A DNA stretch of 64,000 bases, from the NCBI GenBank assembly GCA_023362775.1, contig JALMGJ010000004.1, forward strand, positions 52,477,298 through 52,541,297, read 5' to 3'. Every line of letters begins with the position of its first letter. Positions within the stretch are counted from its first letter, which is position 1. The notes beneath the pieces were generated by a model, which searched no databases, had not been told where the DNA came from, and was given only the letters and a program-made list of their open reading frames with translations. The DNA is from Charina bottae. Its lineage: Eukaryota; Chordata; Lepidosauria; Squamata; Charinaidae. Of this stretch, positions 21,821 to 33,430 are shown in pieces. The position numbers and the translations under genes were made by a program.

Positions 21821-22149
21821 GAGGGGGCGCGATGGCTCAGCGGTTAAGACGCCAAGCTTGTCAATCGGAAGGTCGCAAGTTCAGAGGTTTGAGACCCTAG
21901 CCCCGCATGACAGAGTGAGCTCCCGCACTAGCCCCAGTTCTTGCCAACGTAGCAATTCGAAAGCATGCAAATGCAAGTAGATAAATAGGTACCACTTTGG
22001 TGGGTATGTAACAGCGTTCCGCACGCATCATGCCGGCCACATGACCATGGAAGCATCTTCGGACAACGCTGGCTCTTCGGCTAACAAATGGAGATGAGCA
22101 CCGGCCCCTAGAGTCGGACATGACTGTGTGGGGGAAACGTTACCTTTAC
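21821..22149 (+). mobile_element. Sauria-type SINE, full length, 13-bp target duplication
   Basis: TATGATGTATATA occurs at 21808-21820 and 22150-22162. The tRNA head (GATGGCTCAGCGGTTAAGAC), the body and the GTGGGGGAAACGTTACCTTTAC end are all present. Confidence 0.93.
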
Positions 22150-22162
22150 TATGATGTATATA

Positions 22163-23853
22163 ATGACAAATTTCAACAGGAAATGATACATGGTATAATG
22201 GTTGAAGGGTCCAAGCATACTTTGGCTATCTTGGTTGGCAAATTCTGGAAGGTGAAATTCTAACAAATCAGGAATTTGCCAGTTGAGATAGGCTGACTAT
22301 GTCATTTGGCTACATCTCTGTTGTAGCTTGGTCTTGCTCATAATGTCTGTTGGTCAATGCAACTGATTGGGAAGAATTATGATTTAGTGCAGGAAGGAAC
22401 ATTTCAAAAGGAAAATTACAACTTCTTGCCATTTAATAGAGGACATTCCTTCCTAATTTTTCCAACCTCAAGGTTTAGTCTTATGTTTGTTCTTAGAGTA
22501 TAGCTTAAGGAGATAGAAATGTCTGATTTCTTTCCATTATCCCCTAAAGCACACACTCTCTCTCTTCAAATTACTTCTCTCTGCTTTCTAAGGTAAACAT
22601 AGTATACGATATCCCACAGGCACAGATGATGAGGGTAGAATAAATGCTACTCCTGGCTTATTTTCTTCAATAGGGACATGCTGTTTTAGAAGCAATTGTG
22701 GAATGTTTTAATTCATCACATCTAGCTGTTTTTCATGAGCAGATTGCTATTACAAAATTTTATATTCTTTTCTTTCTCTCTCTCCCAAACTTGTAGCGCT
22801 TTCTTGCTGTTCGTTTGTTTTTGCAGCTCCCTTTGCTCAGTATCTCCTTTTCCAGTTCTACTTACACTCCACAAAGAAGTTGCAAGATGTTATTTCACAT
22901 TTTGGACTTCATTATTGCAATCCTCATTGGTTTTTCACACACCCCGCCCTCCAGGTGATGTCTCTTTCACTGTGATAACAATTTCCTTGTGCAATTTCTG
23001 TTATTCATCTTTATCCACTAATGCATTAACTCAGCATCAGTGAATCCATTTGTGCACACGTACATGCTATTCTCTGGCACGAATAGAGCATTTCTAAAAC
23101 AGGGAATGGGACAGCAGGACTAGGTCCCTGTTTCTCGAAGAGAGAACGTCTCTGAACTCCAGTCACGTTTGATGAAACCAGAAGCATGCGCACAAGCTGA
23201 GCCTGGAGCTGTCCAAGTGCTGAAATTTATAGTCAGTGTGTAAGATCACAGCCCTGCATCATTCCGGCACAGGGAGCGTAGCGTTCCCCCCCCCCCCTTC
23301 CTTCTTTTTTGAGCACAACATCAACCACGCACCTTTGATATTTACAACTAGCTGATAAAGAAATGGGTGAAAGGCAAATAGCCTCTCTCCCATTTTAATA
23401 ATGCTTCAGACAAATACTGATTTGTAAGCCCAAGGGAACTGTAGACAGCTCCGGAAGACAGACCAACGTGGCAGCATTATTCTCATCTCCATAATGTTAA
23501 GGTAGAGAAAGATTTGGGTTTCCTTCGGGAGGGTGGGAAGACATTCAGCATTTCCAAAAGAAGCTTCCCAGAGAACTGTCAGTTCCAGATGGTCTGTACC
23601 TTTTGTGTTGGCTGCTTGGGAATGCGCTTAGGTTTAACCTAACCATGATTTTAAGGACTGATACTTTGGATGTTTTTTCATCTCCAATGTATTCAAACAC
23701 AGCTCTTCTCTTTCTGATTATAAAGAAATTTAAATTATTGCTGGATTTGGGAATTTAGAGAAGACAGAGTACTTTCTGACACCCCCTTTTTATTGATGCT
23801 GGAATCGTTTCTGGAATATTTTTTCCCCACGTTCAATACAGAAAACAGGAGGA
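22163..23853 (+). promoter_or_regulatory. GLRA2: GLRA2 upstream region; candidate promoter/5' UTR
   Basis: This repeat-poor 1.7 kb lies directly upstream of the GLRA2 start codon and must include 5' UTR and probably promoter sequence. No strong CpG island or clear TATA box with start site is visible. A splice-acceptor-like sequence (pyrimidine-rich TTTTTTCCCCAC followed by CAG at 23839-23841) lies 12 nt before the ATG. The UTR may therefore be spliced from an upstream exon. A C-run at about 23287-23297 is the only low-complexity tract noted. The transcription start cannot be placed from sequence alone. Confidence 0.35.
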
Positions 23854-23921
23854 ATGAACCGACAGCTAGTGAGCATTTTGACAGCCTTGTTTGCAGTTTT
23901 CTTAGAAACGTATCATTTCAG
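23854..23921 (+). CDS. GLRA2: GLRA2 exon 1 coding part (signal peptide)
   Basis: 68 nt from ATG (context GGAGGAATGA, purine at -3) to a donor AG|GTAGGT. It encodes 22 codons plus two bases of Arg23. Residues form a short polar start, a hydrophobic core (LVSILTALFAVFL) and a more polar end (ETYHF). This is the secretory signal that sends the receptor into the ER; known alpha-2 processing removes about 27 residues, so the cleavage site falls in exon 2. The phase (two bases carried over) fits exon 2, whose first base G completes AGG. Confidence 0.95.
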
Positions 23922-25934
23922 GTAGGTAAAATCATTCATCGTTTGTAAGCTTCTATCGAAGATGCAGGGATTTAGAGCTGCTTCAGAATCACTATTCATT
24001 TTGCTGAGTCTGAGTATATAGGCTAGGTATAATTGTGCCATTGGAAATAGCTGTTGCTTGGTAACACACTTAAAAATTCCACACAACTTTAGTCTATGGA
24101 GAAGTTACTGGGGTACTCTTTCCTTTATGAGTAGCTAAAAATATTTCCTCAGGTCAATGAAATCACCTTGATCTTAATCATTTAAAACTATCAAACAGAA
24201 TATTTTCTTCTAGTGTGGGATAATGAAATTAATTTGTGGCTGGGGATATACACTCAATTGTTACTCTTTAATGCATGTTAATAGCCCTGCTGAACTAAAA
24301 ATCAAGAAGCTAAATGGGAGAAATGTCCATGCTCCTCATGTATACTTACCTTTGTTGCAGCAATTCTAATCTATGTTATAAAATCTTGGAGAACTGAAAC
24401 TTTTCTGGATTAACTAAAATAATCTGTTAATCCAATCTCATGTATGTGATAGCAAAGAGGCAGATTTTTATTTGTGGAAGAATTTTAAAAAGAAGCCACC
24501 ATCTCAACAGATGTTGATCAAGGAGCATCTTTAGTTCAGTTCAGCATGCACATCTGATTCTACCTACTCCCCTATAAAAGGAAGCAGTGAAGGTTTAAAT
24601 GGAAAAATCAGTGTTTTAGCTTTATTAATTCTATTTTATTAAATGAACAATTCTGGGGGATATGTGAATTGATAAATATGTATATAGAGAACAAGCTTTA
24701 GAATATTAAAATATGAATATGAATATATCAATATGTCAAGTTAAAATGATGAGGACTTTTGAATGTTACTCCCCATGATTACCACGTAAAGAATGTATTA
24801 TTATACATCATATCCATTTATAGAGCTGACTAAAACAAACAAAAAAAACCCTCCCTTGCTTAGTAAAGAAAAGTGTTTCCATGCTCAGCTTTGCAATATC
24901 TAACGTGAGAAGGTTTATTATTCTATAAAAGTTGATGAGGTTGTAACATGTTGCTGGTCTATAGTGCAGAATCTCAAGGAACTCTTGTGGATTTTCAGTG
25001 TCAGATTATATACCATTCATGTGTTTTTAATCGGATGCACTATGGGTTCACTGTATAAGTGTGGTAATACTTTTTTAGTTTCTGTGATGACATTTAATCT
25101 GTCTTTATCACTTATTTTAAAGTAGTATAAGAGAATGAAATATAGTAAATTAATCTTCAAAAGGATTACTTCTACTCCCCTTCAGATGGTACACTGAAAC
25201 AGATGTCAAATAAAGTACATAGTTTTAGACATAAAGGAATACATTAAACTCTTATGCGGTGGTGTTGTGTTAGAATTAATTTCCTTATGAATTAAATTCA
25301 TGAGGGTTTTGTTCTTTGCTTTGCAGGGAAGTGTTTTTACTTTATATGCAGAAAGCTATGAAAGTGAAAGAGAACAATTAACACCTAATAGGCCACAAAT
25401 GGATATGGATTTTGCAGTAAGGGCAAATCCATGGATGATATGGCTGACAGAAAAATAAAATCTTCATACTTTTCTTTTTCCCGGAGGAAACAGAGTTGAT
25501 GAAGAATCAACTCATTTAATTAGTGCCTGCTAAGATGTTTAACTATTTGATGTTTTGATATGGTTTGAACACTAACACTGTAAAAGTATTTTCTGTATGT
25601 GTGATAAGTTTGTCCAGTTGGTCTTTCAGAGAGAATGTGGATCCATCATGGAAGGCAAAGGTGCCTTGAAAAAGGAATGCATGACTCTGCTCTGCAAATA
25701 TAAACATTCTTTGAAAACAATTAAGTGAAGCACTTCATTGAATTAAATATCTTAATCTTTTTTTCAACTTGATTCCTAAAAGTTTTGGTGTTCTTCACTG
25801 TTCTGTAAAAGTTATATTAATGTGAAGTGAATGCATATTGGTGAACTCTTCAAAATGACATTACGTTTCTCCCATGAAAGTTATGTGACTATAAAGAACA
25901 AGCAATTGCTAATGGTAACTAATAATTTGTCTAG
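23922..25934 (+). other. GLRA2: GLRA2 intron 1
   Basis: A 2013-bp GT-AG intron, AT-rich. I see no transposable element in it, which is unusual in this repeat-rich window. No additional exon was recognised. Confidence 0.7.
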
Positions 25935-26068
25935 GACAACTTTCTGTAAAGAACATGATTCCAGAGCTGCAAAATCCCCTTCACAGACACTGTCTCCTTC
26001 CGATTTCTTGGATAAACTGATGGGGCGGACATCAGGTTACGATGCACGAATAAGGCCAAATTTTAAAG
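25935..26068 (+). CDS. GLRA2: GLRA2 exon 2 (mature N-terminus)
   Basis: 134 nt between the acceptor TCTAG|GACAAC and the donor AAAG|GTAAGC. It encodes residues 24-67 plus the first base of Gly68. It contains the end of the signal region (TTFC), the polar mature N-terminus ([13 protein letters not shown]), and the conserved start of the ligand-binding domain ([20 protein letters not shown] then RIRPNFK), which forms the first helix of Cys-loop receptors. The exon ends in phase 1, so it can join only to an exon that supplies two bases: either 3B or 3A. Joined directly to exon 4 the frame is lost. Confidence 0.96.
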
Positions 26069-26187
26069 GTAAGCCCTTTAGCACCTACAAAATTAACGGA
26101 GTGTTTGTCAAGCACAAATTGTGATAAATGAATATGAAGATTTTCAGGTCCTTTATTCTATAACAGTTTTCACCCACCTGGGGCCCT

Positions 26188-26281
26188 TCAATTATTTTAG
26201 ACTATCTGGTTGCTCCATCAACCCTGATGGTTAGTCATAACGGTTGGATTTGAAGGGATTTGTAGTCTAAAACAATTTAAC
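26188..26281. mobile_element. Small MITE-like inverted repeat
   Basis: TTCAATTATTTTAGACTA at the left and, inverted, TAGTCTAAAACAATTTAA at the right bracket about 60 bp resembling the reptile hAT MITEs that contain a GGATTTGAAGGGATTTGTAG-type core. No clear target duplication. Confidence 0.5.
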
Positions 26282-27909
26282 TTGATTCTGAAGGGTACTG
26301 TATTTAAAAATATATGGAGGACATCAGATGAGGAAATCTGATGAAGGTTTAGGTGTACAGGGCATTGTTTTCACAAATAATTAGAAGGCTATATTTCATA
26401 TATGAAGAAACCATCATAGCTCAAATAGCACAGAGAGATTTGATATGTAATTTTGCACCTCTTCAAATGTTACATTAAAAAAAAACAATTTACATGTGCA
26501 GTTTTATGCCCTCAAAACACTTAGAGAGAAATTTGGTATTTAAGATATTTAATTTTGTAAAGTTTATCCTGCACATTTGATAATGAATATATAAACCTGA
26601 ATGTAAAAAAAAAATGCTCTTATGAAGACCTCAGCCAGAATGAAAGTTCTTCCTGTGATGTATTACTGATTACCTGATATTTTAGTTCTCAAATAATGAT
26701 AATCCATATACAAATCAGATCTAAGTGTTCAGTACTCAAATAATATGCATGACATCAGAACTGATTACTTTTTAGTTTAGAGTCACAGAGTTTGCTGATT
26801 TCAACAGGTGGATCATAGCACAAATCTAAAGTGGCATAGCTGAGCATCCTACTCCAATCATGAAAATATGGTACAGGATTAGTGCTTTGATTGCATTTGA
26901 CTTAAGTTGAATATATATTAATACTAATGTAGACTTTGTAAAATTAAATTAGGTTTTCTGATTATCAGAAGCAATTAATTTCCAAATAAAAGCAGATACA
27001 AATAAAGCAGGTGTATATTTGGATTCTTTATGTTTAGCCATAACATGGCATTTGAATTATTTATTCTAGGTACTTATTCTAGGTTACTCTGCAGAAGCTT
27101 GGTTTTTATTTAATGTACTCTGAAGTACTGAATGGTGATTAAAGGTATAGAAGCTTCAATTCTGAACAGGAAAGAAGGGAGGGAGGAAGACTTGGAAGGC
27201 AGAATCCCTCAACTTAAAATACACAATTGCTTTCTTGTCTATCTGTAATGTTGATCTGTGCTATGCTTAAACATGCCATATAAGATTTCCAGATTTTCCA
27301 TCTTACTGGAAAAACAGATGATTCCTTTTCTTTGTAATTTTATACTCATACCTACAGCTGCAGGACATGAACCACATAAGGTAGTAGACAAGAGGTGATA
27401 TTTTCATCATCAGAATTGTAAAAAATCCCACTTGTAAATATACTAAGCTGCCACTTTGTAAATCAGGAGGTGTATGTTAAAACGTTACTCACTTTTGAAA
27501 ACTATTCATTGTCATCAATTTCCATTGCCTTCCAGTTGTTCCTTATTAATTCATTATAAGAGTCACCTGAGAAAGTAAGGTAAATGTTACAAAATATGGA
27601 AAGAAATATGCTTGACTATATTTACTACTCCACAATCAAATTGTTTCTCTGGTTAAAATGGCTGGTAAAGTATCAGGCACAGTGTTGAATCCCAAGATTG
27701 ATAGCAGATGTTAGATTGGTGCTATGGACAAACTGCTTCAATCATAATCCCATACCTCTCATATTTGGACCTCTAGAAAAAACGTGTGTCGCCCCCTTTA
27801 CCAACTTTTAATGAAAAAAGTAAAAGCAGGTTAATTACGACTGGTATATAGAAGCCACTCAAGACTCATAAGAATGGCAGGAAACTATAATGCGTCTTCT
27901 AAGAAACAT
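26282..27909 (+). other. GLRA2: GLRA2 intron 2, part: nothing recognised
   Basis: AT-rich intronic sequence without recognised repeats, exons or RNA genes. Confidence 0.5.
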
Positions 27910-27920
27910 TTAAAAAATAT

Positions 27921-27955
<35 letters not shown>

Positions 27956-28012
27956 TTATTTCAATTTATTCCCCGCCCATCTCCCATGCAAGGGACTCTG
28001 GGCGGGTTACAA
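27910..28012 (-). repeat. L2-type LINE/SINE 3' tail
   Basis: A reversed (AAAT)n tract is followed by CCCCGCCCATCTCCCATG and GGGACTCTGGGCGGGTTAC, the reverse complement of the L2-type 3' terminus. Only the tail is recognisable. Confidence 0.75.
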
Positions 28013-29363
28013 TTAATTAACAAGTAATTAATTAAATAAAAATTCAAATGTTACAGTTCTAATTGTTGTGCCAAACCCCTTAGAGTAGTTTACAACCAGG
28101 AAAGCGAGATTCTCACAGATGCAGTGTAGACATACTTATCACAATAAGCAGGGGGGCTTTTTTTACAGAATATTGGAAACTGGATATGTATATCTTCATT
28201 TATCAGTGAGTATGTTAACACGGGGCCTCCTTATTACATTTGATCTTTCCAACTGAGCCTTGGTTTAATAGGTAGGATGCTAAATGCTTATTTAACATTT
28301 TTAAAATTCCATCTATTTTTGAACTGCAGTGTTTTCACAATATCCATTTTAATTCCCAGGTCAGAGAATTCCATCACACACAGTCTGGATTACACAACAC
28401 AGTAAGCCAAGATGTGGTTTTCTTCTTCGTTGCTTACCATGCTGTGTGAACTCAGCCATTGTGCTTTGTAAACCATGATTTATGGCTTAGTGATTTGTGT
28501 GAACTAAGCCAATCATGACTTAATTTGATGTGTGGACCACAATATATGAACACTCAATATAAGTGCTTGACTTTGTAATTTAAATCCTTTATTAATTTTT
28601 ATGAGACTAAGCATAAAATCTCTCAAGAGACTAAGCATACTTGTTAAGTATTATGAAAGATGGAGCCATTTATCAAACTCTTGGCTAGTGAAGTTCAGCA
28701 AGCCTAATGGAGATTTTTCCTCTTCCCTAGAGCTACCTGTATATCCTCAAAATCTGCTCTGGAAAAATGGGGAGCAAAGTTTAAGGATGTGAAAACTGCT
28801 TCAGGAGGGAGATCACCCACTCCCATGCTGTTGTTTTTATTGATGAAAGCATATAACTAAATTTCACACAATATTTTTAATTAAGTTGAATTCTTCATAG
28901 GCAAGACTGTTCAAACTTTTGAATTGAACAGAACTCTTCATAGAATAAAAAGTTGCCTTTTGAAACTCCAAAGCTTCCTCCCACATTACTCAAATCAATA
29001 TAGAAAAAAAAAAATCTTCTTTCCTTCCTTGAAGCTTGTATTGCAAAAACTACCTAACATAACAGTTGGAAGGCAAGCAATTGTACAAAATCTAATTTTG
29101 AGAGTGTGGGACTATGACTGTGATCCAAATATATCTCAGTCTTTCATATGATGGAGCTTTTCAAATTGCAGCGTGCAAAGAGCTTTCAATACAATCTATA
29201 CAAGGGCACATTAGCATTTATAATGCTTATTTAGTGGTTCGTGTGGGAATGATATGTTACAATAAACTGCTTATTCGAATTTACAAAAATCCTGAACATT
29301 TTAAACAAGAGTGGGTTTAAAGCAAAGGGAATAAAATTAATCAGATATAATTAGCCTTTAGTT
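28013..29363 (+). other. GLRA2: GLRA2 intron 2, part; possible degenerate repeat at 28340-28530
   Basis: At 28340-28530 the phrase GTGTGAACT[C/A]AGCCA occurs twice (about 28444 and 28496), with GTAA[A/G]CCA[A/T]GAT units between. This suggests an old, internally repeated DNA element. The rest shows nothing recognised. Small open frames (28601-28792, 28924-29320) lack motifs. Confidence 0.4.
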
Positions 29364-29442
29364 TGTTTATTTATTTATTTATTTATTTGTTCAATTTATC
29401 CCCCGCCCATCTCCCATACAAGGGACTCTGGGCGGGTTACAA
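29364..29442 (-). repeat. L2-type LINE/SINE 3' tail
   Basis: Same arrangement as at 27910: a TTTA tract, CCCCGCCCATCTCCC, then GGGACTCTGGGCGGGTTAC. Confidence 0.75.
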
Positions 29443-30757
29443 CAAATAAGAAATAGTTGAAGGCAAATAATTATTAAGAACTTAAGAAACTCTTTTTCTT
29501 AATGTCAGTATAGTCTTCTAGTGTCTCTTTCCTGTAACTAATTATTAAATAAAGACCAGTTAGCTAAATAGATGCTATTGAATCAGGTCTGATTCTAGGT
29601 AACTGTATGCGCAAACACCCTCCATTTTGACCAGACCCTGGCAACAATCCACAAGTCTACAAGAGATATCCCAGGGATAAAGCTGATATAATCTATCAGT
29701 ACCATTCATGGCCTTTCCTTCTCTTTATCTTGCCAAGAGTAGTTGCTTTTTCTAGTCCATAAACCACTTACATCAGATGCCCAAAGTACGTGAATTTCTG
29801 CTTGACAATTATTGTTTCAAGGAAACAGCCTTTATTGCATCCAAGACCAATTGATTAGTTCTTCTTGTAGTTTATGATCATCTTAAAGGCCATCTCCATA
29901 TTCATAACTTAAAGCAATCTATCTTCCAGGGTCTGCTGCAGAGGGATCAAGGAGGGGCAAATGATGAAACAAATGTTGTGCCATTGCAGTGCAAGCTCTG
30001 CTCTTACATATTTGCATCGTGGGGTTTCACACATGTACAATAGAGGCAGGGCTTGTGTGATGACAGTGTGTCACTTGTTTCATCATTTTGACAAAAATCA
30101 TTGGATCCTGGCGACACCTCTGCTATCTTCTTCCTCTTTCTCCGTGTCTAACTTGCACAGACACTGGGAAATGCCATTGCTTTAGGTATTTTGATCTTTG
30201 CTGTCACAGAAATATCCTGAAACTTCATGAGCTTGTCTAAGTTTGTCATTGTCTGAATCTCTAGGACTAATCTCCTCTTTACTTCTCAAATACTCAGACC
30301 ATCTTATTCTATTCCTGGGACCAAAGGAATAAAGGGAATATCTACCACATTTTCCACTGTGTCAAGTGGTGAATTCACTAAGCATGCTGACTGAATCCAG
30401 CTTTCTTTTAGTATTTAACTTTAACCAGATTTTCAGATTTAATCTTTATTTTCCTAAAGAGCTCTCCTACATCTTCTTTACTTTCAGTTAACAAAGTGGT
30501 GTCATCTATATATCTCAAATGGTCAGTACTTCAGTCCACAATGTTGATTCCAGCTGCCACTTTTATAAGAGTTGTTTTTATACAGATATGCTGAAAATAT
30601 GCATCTTACCCCTTTCCCTTCTCAACCATTACAAAAGTTTCCTCAAAATAATAATCAGTAGTTCAGACATGCTCCACCATAAAATACTCCATATTCTGGC
30701 ATAATCTACAAAATCAAAGCCATTGTTGTAGTTTATAAAACAAAGGTAAAGTTCATT

Positions 30758-31018
30758 GTATAGTCGAAGGCTTTCACGGCCAGAATCCAATGGTTGTTGT
30801 GGGTTTTCCAGGCTGTGTGGCCGTGTTCTGGCAGTTTTGTTTCCTAACGTTTCACCAGTAGCTGTGGCTGGCATCTTCAGAGGACAGGAGCACAGCTAGA
30901 AGATTCTCTCTGTGCCCAAGTGGAGGGTGTGTGTTCCTGCTGGTGTTAGGAACCAAACGTTAGGAACCAAAACTGCCAGAACACGGCCACACAGCCCGGA
31001 AAACCCACAACAACCATT
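30758..31018. mobile_element. Penelope-derived foldback element with 12-bp target duplication
   Basis: GTAAAGTTCATT flanks both sides exactly (30746-30757 and 31019-31030). Left arm 30789-30852 and right arm 30955-31018 are inverted copies with about 2 mismatches in 64. The left end carries the GTCGAAGGCTTTCACGGCC terminus seen also at 37567. A hammerhead-like core lies on the minus strand at 30842-30884. No ORF of its own is meaningful. It sits inside the RTE relic and is therefore younger. Confidence 0.85.
30842..30884 (-). ncRNA. Hammerhead-ribozyme-like motif in foldback left arm
   Basis: Minus strand: UCCU (helix I), CUGAAGA, helix II formed by GCCAG and CUGGU (one G-U pair), GAAA, palindromic ACGU, U, then AGGA pairing back to UCCU. 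The core positions match a hammerhead. Helix III is very short, as reported for minimal hammerheads of Penelope-like elements. Activity is inferred only. Confidence 0.45.
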
Positions 31019-31694
31019 GTAAAGTTCATTATTAAATTCTCTTGCTTTTCCCCATATCTATCTGTTTCTATCTGACTTCTTGTCCTTTTGCCTTTTCTGA
31101 AAACTTTAGTGTTTCTCTTTCCATGTATGGCTCCATTCATCTTGGTAATATATAAGAAAAACATTTTTGTATGTGTATTTAGTGCAATAATTCACTAATA
31201 AGCACATTCTCTAGCCTGTTCTTTGATCAATAAAAGTACATAAACAAAACTTGCCCAGTCCCTTGGCTGCACATTCTTTTTCCATAATTGTTCACAACAG
31301 TGTGTACACTGCAGCTTTAAACAGTTCTATGGGTATTTCATATGCACTTGGTACTGTTCTGTTTATTCTGGTTTATTGCCTCTCATACCTCACTTTCTGT
31401 GAAGTCTGTTCCCAAATAGATTTCTCTTTATTCATGTTTCAGTCATTGTATAACCCCATTTGTAAAGGATTTCAGTGTAGCCTTTCTATTTTCCTTTAAC
31501 CTCATTTGCCTCTATTAGTCTTCTTCCATGATTACTCAAGTACTCTATCTTTAGCTGTATTTTTTCCTGAAGTTTCTCTGCTCTTCTAAAACCCCCTCTC
31601 ATTTTTTATTTCTGGTTTCCTAATAAATTGTTGACAATTTGACTGTGATATCTTTCCTTGCCCTTTCTTGCTTGACATTGAAAGGCTGCATTAA

Positions 31695-31766
31695 GTTATT
31701 TATTTATTTTATTTATTATTCAAATTTATGACCGCCCATCTCCAGGACAGTGGACTCTGGGCAGTT
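31695..31766 (-). repeat. L2-type 3' tail fragment
   Basis: A TTTATT tract is followed by GACCGCCCATCTCC and TGGACTCTGGGCAG, a diverged reverse-complement L2-type end. It appears to lie within the RTE relic region. Confidence 0.6.
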
Positions 31767-32466
31767 ATTATTATGTATGCTTATTACTCCATTCTCCACC
31801 TTTCCCTAGCTATCATTACAGCCCATCCTGAAAGCCACTTGGATATCTTTTTTCTTCAATATTATGGGAATATTCTGCTTTGGATTTTACAATGCCCCCT
31901 ATATCTCCCCATAAATCCTCAAGTTCAGTTTAGCACAAGTTCAGTGTAATGAATCTGCTACTTAAGTTTAGAATATTAAACTTATATTTTGACTGTATAT
32001 CCACTGGGTGAAATCTTACTGGCACACCTACTCTCTCTAATTTTCTACATTTAACATACATTTTTGACACCAGTAATTTATGGTCTGTTCCATAATCTGT
32101 ATCTGGAAGTATCCTGGCTGACTTGATCGCTCTTCTCCATCTTCTATTTCCTATTACATACTTGATTTGATTCTGAGACAGTGTCCATTTGTATTTATGT
32201 TGCTTGAAGTAGGTAGCAGCAATGAACAAAGACTTCTCCTCTCAAAACTCTATAAACCTATCTTCTGCATTATTGCATTTTCCAAGTACAACAACTTCAA
32301 GTTTCTCTATTTCTCCAGTTTTGGCATTCCTGTCACCCATTGCTGCTACATCCTTTCTAGAAGTTGCACTTATCACATCTTCTAATTTGCCATAGAATTA
32401 TTCAATATATTCCATTATTGGATATAGACTACTTTAACATTGATATTCCCTTGATATTCATTAATG

Positions 32467-32756
32467 CAGAGCTTTCCAAACTTTTCATGTTGGTGACACA
32501 CTTTTCAGACATGCATCATTTCGTGACACACTCTTACAGCAGGGCATCATTTCGCGACACACTCTTACAGCAGGGCACAGGGCAGGCACTAGGACCTGCG
32601 CGGAATCACAGCAGGTTTGGAGGCAGCAAGGCACAAGGCAGGCACTAGGACCTGCATGGAATCCTGGCAGGGCTCGGAGGCAGCAGCAGCCGTGACACAC
32701 CCAGACACTGCAGCCGACACACTAACGTGTCCCAACACACAGTTTGGAAAGCTCTG
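32467..32756. mobile_element. hAT-type MITE, 290 bp, 8-bp target duplication CATTAATG
   Basis: Ends CAGAGCTTTCCAAACTTTT and, inverted, AGTTTGGAAAGCTCTG. CATTAATG flanks both sides exactly (32459-32466 and 32757-32764). It belongs to the same family as 8256-8524 by its ends and CGACACAC motifs, but the interior differs. It contains two tandem duplications: CGTGACACACTCTTACAGCA (period about 31) and GGCACTAGGACCTGC (period 56). Confidence 0.92.
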
Positions 32757-33430
32757 CATTAATGGATTCTATCTAATAGATCTGATGTTAAAATTCATTG
32801 AGTTATAGATAAACACATACTTAGCAATGCTATTGTTAAGCACCATTGCTGCTCTTTTCTTCATATGGTCTTGTGCTCTAAGTAGATATTCTAATTTAAA
32901 GGTTCCACATAAGCGCATTTTTCCTAAAACATCTAATTTAGGCAACTTCATTCCTACTTTTGTTGTTACAATTTCAAGTTTTCCTTAATTCATGCTTCTC
33001 ATATTCTCATATTCCATTTTCCAACTGTATGTGTCTATGTTAAACAAGGAACTCCTCTTTCAATTTTTGAATTATCAGTTATCACACTTCCATGCAGCTT
33101 TGATTTAGACATTTCATCTCCTAATCTAATTGTGAAAATTATTCCCCAGTAGGAAGGACCTCTGAACTTGGGGGTCACATTATTTGGCATATAAATGAGT
33201 TTAAATGTTTGAGCTATATCCATACAATTTTCTTGGCATCAGTAGAGAAGTGGTTTGATATTATCTTTTTCCAGATTTGATTTTGAAGTTCCTTTTCCCA
33301 GGTGAATTGACTTTCCTGATGCTTCCAGAGGACCAGCTACCCTCATGCCTCTTGTGGATTTCTCTTAGTTTCACCCTTCCTTTTTAAACTTCTTCAACAA
33401 GAGTGAGCTCATCAGCAGCTCATGTCATGA

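Larger units (their letters stand above)
29570..33430 (-). mobile_element. Old RTE/BovB-like LINE relic, split by later insertions
   Basis: Minus-strand translation gives, from right to left, an endonuclease end (QIKYVIGNRRWRRAIKSA then DYGTDHKLLVSK, near 32000-32170), an RT block (LYLCFINYNNGFDFVDY near 30700-30757, cf. BovB FIDYxKAFDCVDH), and a decayed catalytic block (RYIDDTTLLTES near 30500, A changed to I). All frames are broken. It is interrupted by the foldback at 30758-31018 and the MITE at 32467-32756. The outer limits, especially right of 32300, are uncertain. Confidence 0.6.
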
